The translations under genes were made by a program, and so were the position numbers. A stretch of 9,935 nt of DNA from Hadesarchaea archaeon (GTDB lineage: Archaea > Hadarchaeota > Hadarchaeia > Hadarchaeales > Hadarchaeaceae). Within the stretch, counting starts at the first letter, position 1, and the number at the start of each line of letters is the position of its first letter. Positions 5,723-9,935 of the stretch are shown piece by piece. The notes under the pieces were generated by a model that searched no databases, was not told the origin of the DNA, and saw only the letters and a list, made by a program, of their open reading frames with translations. The stretch spans positions 1 to 9,935 of the forward strand of contig JAUWXD010000004.1 of assembly GCA_030616505.1 (NCBI GenBank). The letters are read 5' to 3'.

Positions 5723-6280
5723 ATGAAAGTTGAAGTAGTTGAAAAAGTAGAAAATCCGATATTGAAGCGCACCGAGATAAGATTCAAGGTGGAACACACT
5801 GGCGCCCCGACGCCGAAACGCCTTGAGGTCCGCGCCCAGTTGGCGTCGTTGCTTGGCGTTGCAGAGGATCTGCTCGTTATCGAAAAGCTAGCCGGCACCT
5901 ATGGTCACCAAGCCGCGTCTGGCATCGCTCGTTCTTACGGTTCCCATGAACAGCTCAAGGAAATCGAGCCCAAATATCTGCTTGAGCGGGGCATACCCAA
6001 GGAAGCAAAAGCAGAGGAGCCTCCAGAGGAAAAACCGAAAGCAGAGAAAGCCGAGAAACCTCAGAAAGAAGCAAAACCAGAGGAAAAACCAAAGGAAGCT
6101 AAGCATGAAAAACCGAAGCCTGAAAAAGAAGAGTCGAAGAAAGATGCCAAACACAAGGAAAAGCCGAAAGAGGATAAACCAAAGAAACCCGAAAAAGTAG
6201 AAACAGGGGAAGAGGATAAAACTGAGACAAAAGTGAAAGAAAAACCAAAAGAGGAAGGTAAAGGTGGCAAAGGAAACTAA
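5723..6280 (+). CDS. rps24e: Small ribosomal subunit protein eS24 with long Lys/Glu/Pro-rich C-terminal tail
   Basis: Residues 1-92 are a standard archaeal eS24: [19 protein letters not shown], then the THTG-like [20 protein letters not shown], and [20 protein letters not shown], which matches the conserved part of the family. The remaining roughly 93 residues are almost only Lys, Glu, Pro and Ala in imperfect EKPKE/EEKPK units. The usual archaeal protein is about 100-130 aa, so 185 aa is long. The tail must be disordered and highly charged and would project from the 30S subunit. The ATG at 5723 is preceded by GGGATA, with a further GGAGGT at 5696-5701. An upstream TTG at 5687 would overlap the kinase stop and add 12 residues not seen in the family. 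The stop overlaps the eS27 gene by 17 bases. Confidence 0.93.
   Translation: MKVEVVEKVENPILKRTEIRFKVEHTGAPTPKRLEVRAQLASLLGVAEDLLVIEKLAGTYGHQAASGIARSYGSHEQLKEIEPKYLLERGIPKEAKAEEPPEEKPKAEKAEKPQKEAKPEEKPKEAKHEKPKPEKEESKKDAKHKEKPKEDKPKKPEKVETGEEDKTETKVKEKPKEEGKGGKGN
6002..6262 (+). repeat. Low-complexity purine-rich coding stretch (Lys/Glu/Pro repeats of eS24 tail)
   Basis: This stretch is dominated by GAA, GAG, AAA, AAG, CCA and GCA codons. It encodes imperfect, out-of-register EKPKE, KPEE and KKPEK units rather than a fixed tandem repeat. The purine bias makes the opposite strand look like a phenylalanine/leucine-rich membrane protein, which is an artefact. Confidence 0.7.
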
Positions 6281-6431
6281 AGCTACAAAGTCCAAGTTTT
6301 ACAAGTTAGAGGGCGAGAAACTGAAGCGCCTACGTCAGTATTGTCCACGGTGCGGTCCTGGAGTCTTTATGGCGGGACACAAAAATCGTTTGGCATGCGG
6401 CAGGTGCGGTTACACTGAGTTCAAAAAGTAA
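6264..6431 (+). CDS. rps27ae: Small ribosomal subunit protein eS27/S27ae (zinc-binding)
   Basis: The 55-residue product has the archaeal S27ae pattern. A short basic N-terminus with [17 protein letters not shown] is followed by [18 protein letters not shown] and [11 protein letters not shown]. Cys27, Cys30, Cys45 and Cys48 form the C4 zinc ribbon of this 30S subunit protein. The GTG at 6264 follows GGAAGGT by four bases and lies inside the end of the eS24 gene (17-base overlap), indicating coupled translation. The next upstream in-frame codons belong to no family member. The stop at 6429-6431 overlaps by 11 bases the end of the convergent coiled-coil gene. In many archaea the next gene is Kae1, but here it is 2.2 kb further on. 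Confidence 0.95.
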   Translation: MAKETKATKSKFYKLEGEKLKRLRQYCPRCGPGVFMAGHKNRLACGRCGYTEFKK

Positions 6432-7713
6432 GCTCGACTTTAGTACCTAGGATTTCACTTGCGAGTTTTTTGAGCTTTACTCGTTTTTCTTCGATTTCCT
6501 CTTGAGTCAGTTTGGATTTTCGGTCGAGCTCTCCAATCGACATTTTCATTTGGTTTAGTTCGGCTTCGTGCCGAGCGATGGATTGTTCGAGTTCAGATAC
6601 TTGTTTTTGGATGGGATGCTCCGAAGCTTGCCGTTGAACCTCCAGCTGCTGGTCCAGGAGCTCTAGGCGTTTCTTAAACTCCCTCAATTTCGTGGCTAGT
6701 TTCTGAGTCCTTTCGAGTTTTTTTCTTCGCTCGCGTTCGTCCAGTTCTATTTTTCGCTCATCCAAAAGTTTGACCGTTTCCCGCAGCAGCTCCTCAGCGA
6801 CCGAGATTTTTTCATCGGATGAAATGAGTTCAAGTGGGTTGTTGACGCAAAGTTCGAGCGCTTTTATCTTTTCTCGGTCTATTTGATGCTTGCCAGATGA
6901 AACGAGCTTTTCGAACTTTCTGAGGGGTCTACCGATGTCTGAAAAAGCGCTTCTTACCTCGCCTTTCACACGGTCAATCTCCAGCTCCGTTTGTTTGAAC
7001 TTTTGTTTCGCATCGACAGTGCGCTTGAATTCCTCGCTTGACCTGAGTTTCGTTAATCTCTCTCTGTCGTTTTTCACTTTTTCCTCTGTTTCCTTAGAAA
7101 AATTTTCCAACGATTTGGCGTCATCCTGAAATTGTGTGACATATCCCATCAGTTCCACTTGAGAATCGATTTCGGATGAGAGGGAGTCGAGCCTCCTGCT
7201 CTCGCGGAGAATTTCCCCGATTGTCGTATGTAATTGCTTGGACACGTCATGTAGCCTTCGTAGATTGAACTGGACTGAAGTGAATTCCGGTCCGAAGGTG
7301 GTCCGCACGTAACGTCCATGGATTACCATGGCGTCTGTGGTGAGATTGGTGGTCTTCGTCAACTTCTCGTCAAAAGCTTCGAGGGCGTTTGTCGATAGTT
7401 CGGGTCGATGCTTAATGTTGGTTAACGCACGGGTAATCTTTTCCTTAAGTAGTTTCTTGGCCTCGATGCTAGTTTTCAGTAGTCCAGCATAAACATTCTC
7501 GGACGGATTTGCATCGGCGAGTATTTTTAAGTCGTTCAGAAGCGTTTCACGTGTCCTGATGATTTCATCGGCCACGGTGTTGAAAGTAGGTCCAATAGTT
7601 TCAAGCCTTTCTTTCCGCAGACTGTCTACTCGCTCGCGAATCGCATCTAGGCCTAACTTCTCCACCACAGGTTCCGGAGGCGGAGGCTTCTTGAATAGAC
7701 GTTTGAAGAACAT
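6421..7713 (-). CDS. Long coiled-coil protein, 430 aa, unknown function
   Basis: I recognise no family. The protein opens with a basic, proline-rich motif ([20 protein letters not shown]). A mixed helical region follows to about residue 190, and then long coiled-coil segments rich in Lys, Glu, Arg and Leu run through the rest, especially 195-265 and 310-425 (for example [19 protein letters not shown] and [20 protein letters not shown]). It has a single Cys, no signal peptide, no transmembrane helix and no ATPase motif, so it is neither an SMC nor a Rad50 protein. The ATG at 7713 has a TATA-like box about 34 bases upstream and gives a very short leader. The gene runs against the surrounding ribosomal/KEOPS genes, converges with eS27 (11-base overlap) and diverges from the TauE/SafE gene. 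A structural, cytoskeletal or membrane-remodelling scaffold role is possible but unsupported. Confidence 0.85.
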   Translation of the reverse strand: MFFKRLFKKPPPPEPVVEKLGLDAIRERVDSLRKERLETIGPTFNTVADEIIRTRETLLNDLKILADANPSENVYAGLLKTSIEAKKLLKEKITRALTNIKHRPELSTNALEAFDEKLTKTTNLTTDAMVIHGRYVRTTFGPEFTSVQFNLRRLHDVSKQLHTTIGEILRESRRLDSLSSEIDSQVELMGYVTQFQDDAKSLENFSKETEEKVKNDRERLTKLRSSEEFKRTVDAKQKFKQTELEIDRVKGEVRSAFSDIGRPLRKFEKLVSSGKHQIDREKIKALELCVNNPLELISSDEKISVAEELLRETVKLLDERKIELDERERRKKLERTQKLATKLREFKKRLELLDQQLEVQRQASEHPIQKQVSELEQSIARHEAELNQMKMSIGELDRKSKLTQEEIEEKRVKLKKLASEILGTKVELTF

Positions 7714-7742
7714 CGATTCGCCGTTAATTGTTCGGTTCTGCG

Positions 7743-7750
7743 TTAAAAAA
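7743..7750 (-). promoter_or_regulatory. TATA-like box (TTTTTTAA on minus strand) for the coiled-coil gene
   Basis: On the minus strand TTTTTTAA is centred about 26 bases before 7721, giving a leader of roughly eight bases ahead of the ATG at 7713. It lies in the 128-base divergent region, the longest gene-free stretch in the window. Confidence 0.5.
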
Positions 7751-7793
7751 GAGTGGGGAAACTGATGTCGAACACTTAGTTAGCTTAAAGAGG

Positions 7794-7812
7794 TTTTTAG
7801 GTGCATATATTT
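7794..7812 (+). promoter_or_regulatory. Two candidate TATA-like boxes (TTTTTAGG, CATATATTT) for the TauE/SafE gene
   Basis: TTTTTAGG (7794-7801) predicts a start near 7823 and would keep the GGTGA ribosome site at 7827-7831 in the message for the ATG at 7842. CATATATTT (7804-7812) predicts a start near 7834 and would leave a nearly leaderless message. I slightly prefer the first. Confidence 0.42.
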
Positions 7813-7841
7813 GAGATGATTTATCTGGTGAAGTGGCGTCG

Positions 7842-8660
7842 ATGAGAAAAGGTTCCAAGACCAAAGATTCTCAAAAGAATACTATGGTTAGAAAACTTAT
7901 CATTGCATCATTTTTTGGTCTTCTCATAGGTCTCATTGCAGGGTTGCTTGGAGTGGGTGGTGGCGAGTTCAGGTTGCCTGTATTGATTTGCTTACTTGGG
8001 TTTCCGGTAGCGATAGCCGCAGCGGCGAATCTCGTGATAGGAATTTTAACGGTTACAGTGGGACTTACGAAGCGTTTGATGTTAGGGGTGTTCGACACAG
8101 GGGCCATGGGCTTAATCGTTACGATGAGCATCGGTTCGATTTTTGGAGCGTATTGGGGCGCATCAATTACTAGCAAGGTAAAAGGGAAGTATCTCAAGTA
8201 CGCGGCCGGTGTCCTCCTACTCGTGCTTGGGTTGAAGATGCTTCATGGCGCGCTCGTGCCGGAACCTACGGGCGGGCTCGTCGCTGGATACTCAATCGAG
8301 ATGCTAGCATTCGGTGCGGTGCTTGGCTTGTTAATCGGGATCGTGTGTGGATCGCTCGGTGTTGCAGGCGGCGAGCTCCGCATCCCTCCTTTGATGTATC
8401 TCTTCGGTCAATCGATCAAAATGGCTGGAACCACGAGTTTAGCTGTGTCCATCCCCGCGGTCGTCACTGGGGCACTCAAGCACAGGAGGATGGGCCACGT
8501 AAACAGGGACGTAATCTACACATGTATTGCAATGGGGATACCATCTGTAATCGGTGCTTATGTGGGAGCTTCGCTAGTCCTTGTGGCGGGCGAAACCTTC
8601 CTGAAGCTACTGCTTGGGGTCGTCCTCCTTTTAGCCACGGTGAGGATAATAAAGCCTTGA
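7842..8660 (+). CDS. TauE/SafE family membrane protein (putative sulfite/organosulfonate or other anion exporter)
   Basis: This 272-residue polytopic protein has about eight hydrophobic segments in two homologous halves. Each half opens with the family signature: GLLGVGGGEFRLP at 34-46 and GSLGVAGGELRIP at 170-182, each followed by a small-residue helix (NLVIGILT and TSLAVSIPAVVTG). This inverted or tandem duplication is typical of TauE/SafE (PF01925), whose members move sulfite, sulfonates, sulfoacetate or related anions. The true substrate cannot be read from the sequence. The N-terminal 14 residues are charged and cytosolic. The ATG at 7842 follows GGTGA by ten bases, and a GTG at 7833 would sit almost on that site. 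It diverges from the coiled-coil gene and ends 16 bases before Kae1, so it may be co-transcribed with KEOPS genes. Confidence 0.9.
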   Translation: MRKGSKTKDSQKNTMVRKLIIASFFGLLIGLIAGLLGVGGGEFRLPVLICLLGFPVAIAAAANLVIGILTVTVGLTKRLMLGVFDTGAMGLIVTMSIGSIFGAYWGASITSKVKGKYLKYAAGVLLLVLGLKMLHGALVPEPTGGLVAGYSIEMLAFGAVLGLLIGIVCGSLGVAGGELRIPPLMYLFGQSIKMAGTTSLAVSIPAVVTGALKHRRMGHVNRDVIYTCIAMGIPSVIGAYVGASLVLVAGETFLKLLLGVVLLLATVRIIKP

Positions 8661-8667
8661 ATTGTGA

Positions 8668-9663
<996 letters not shown>

Positions 9664-9935
9664 ATGTTGATGAAAAAAGGAGCTGAAGCCGACCTTTATC
9701 TCGAGCCGTTCACGCGGGCGCTTTGTCGGATTGACAAGGGTAAGGTTATAATCAAACACCGTATATCTAAGCGCTATCGTAACCCCCAAATCGACAAGCA
9801 ACTGCGAGAGTCGAGGACGACGCTCGAAGCAAAACTTTTCGCAGATGCCAAGCGGGCAGGAGTGTTGACACCACTAGTCTATGAGGTCGACCGTGTGAAC
9901 ATGCGGATTGTAATGGAGTTTGTCGATGGGCAACA
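9664..9935 (+). CDS. bud32: Bud32, KEOPS kinase/ATPase subunit, N-terminal part (runs off window)
   Basis: The first 90 residues show the Bud32 pattern. KKGAEADLYLE (4-14) forms the minimal glycine loop, the nucleotide-binding Lys31 is in VIIKHRISKRYR, and the helix LRESRTTLEAKL contains the conserved Glu. It continues with AKRAGVLTPLVYEVD and the hinge IVMEFVDGQ. This small RIO-like kinase acts mainly as an ATPase that supports Kae1 in t6A synthesis. The ATG at 9664 touches the Kae1 stop and has GGAGGA eight bases upstream, inside the Kae1 coding end. A second ATG at 9670 is too far from that site. The catalytic HGD and DFG-like motifs lie beyond base 9935. Confidence 0.95.
   Translation, partial: MLMKKGAEADLYLEPFTRALCRIDKGKVIIKHRISKRYRNPQIDKQLRESRTTLEAKLFADAKRAGVLTPLVYEVDRVNMRIVMEFVDGQ

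Noticed and set aside
5888..6295. 135-codon minus-strand frame that looks like a phenylalanine/leucine-rich membrane protein
   Set aside because: It is the exact antisense of the purine-rich Lys/Glu tail of eS24. Such antisense always reads Phe/Leu-rich, and the frame has no own start context or family.
6460..6495. T-rich runs after the eS27 stop as a transcription terminator
   Set aside because: Archaeal termination at T-runs is plausible here, but the runs lie inside the convergent coiled-coil gene, where Lys codons on the other strand explain them.

Overview
The window is archaeal. It carries ribosomal proteins eS24 and eS27, a Kae1/Bud32 pair, a DUF359-type dephospho-CoA kinase, a 20S proteasome beta-type protein and an archaeal type II/IV secretion ATPase. 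Most genes are preceded by T-rich/TTTAAA boxes about 25-30 bases before a near-leaderless start, as archaeal TATA/TBP promoters require. The lineage cannot be fixed from sequence alone. A TACK-type archaeon (for example Bathyarchaeia) or a Hadarchaeota-like lineage would fit, but this is a guess.

Layout. (1) 1-2359, minus strand: four tightly packed genes. Read 5' to 3' they are a small single-pass membrane protein, an unknown 200-aa helical protein, a small coiled-coil protein, and the N-terminal 418 residues of a zinc-finger-bearing type II/IV secretion ATPase that runs off the window before its Walker A motif. All the junctions overlap, so this looks like one operon for a secretion or pilus-type machine whose accessory parts I do not recognise. 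(2) 2377-5106, plus strand: three genes, the second and third with promoter-like boxes directly in front. They are an exported, C-terminally anchored transglutaminase-like protein, a proteasome beta-family protein that has lost its catalytic Thr1 and Lys33, and a membrane-anchored coiled-coil protein with a winged-helix-like C-terminus. (3) 5160-6431, plus strand: DUF359 dephospho-CoA kinase, eS24 with a very long Lys/Glu/Pro tail, and eS27, a conserved archaeal neighbourhood. (4) 6421-8660: an insertion between eS27 and Kae1, consisting of a 430-aa coiled-coil protein on the minus strand and a divergently transcribed TauE/SafE-type membrane protein. (5) 8677-9935, plus strand: Kae1 and the start of a separate Bud32, the catalytic and kinase subunits of the KEOPS complex for tRNA t6A37.

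There is no gene-free stretch over 300 bases. The longest is the divergent promoter region at 7714-7841. I saw no tRNA, rRNA, CRISPR or insertion sequence.

The strongest leads are the catalytically dead proteasome beta homologue and the unrecognised helical proteins co-encoded with the secretion ATPase.
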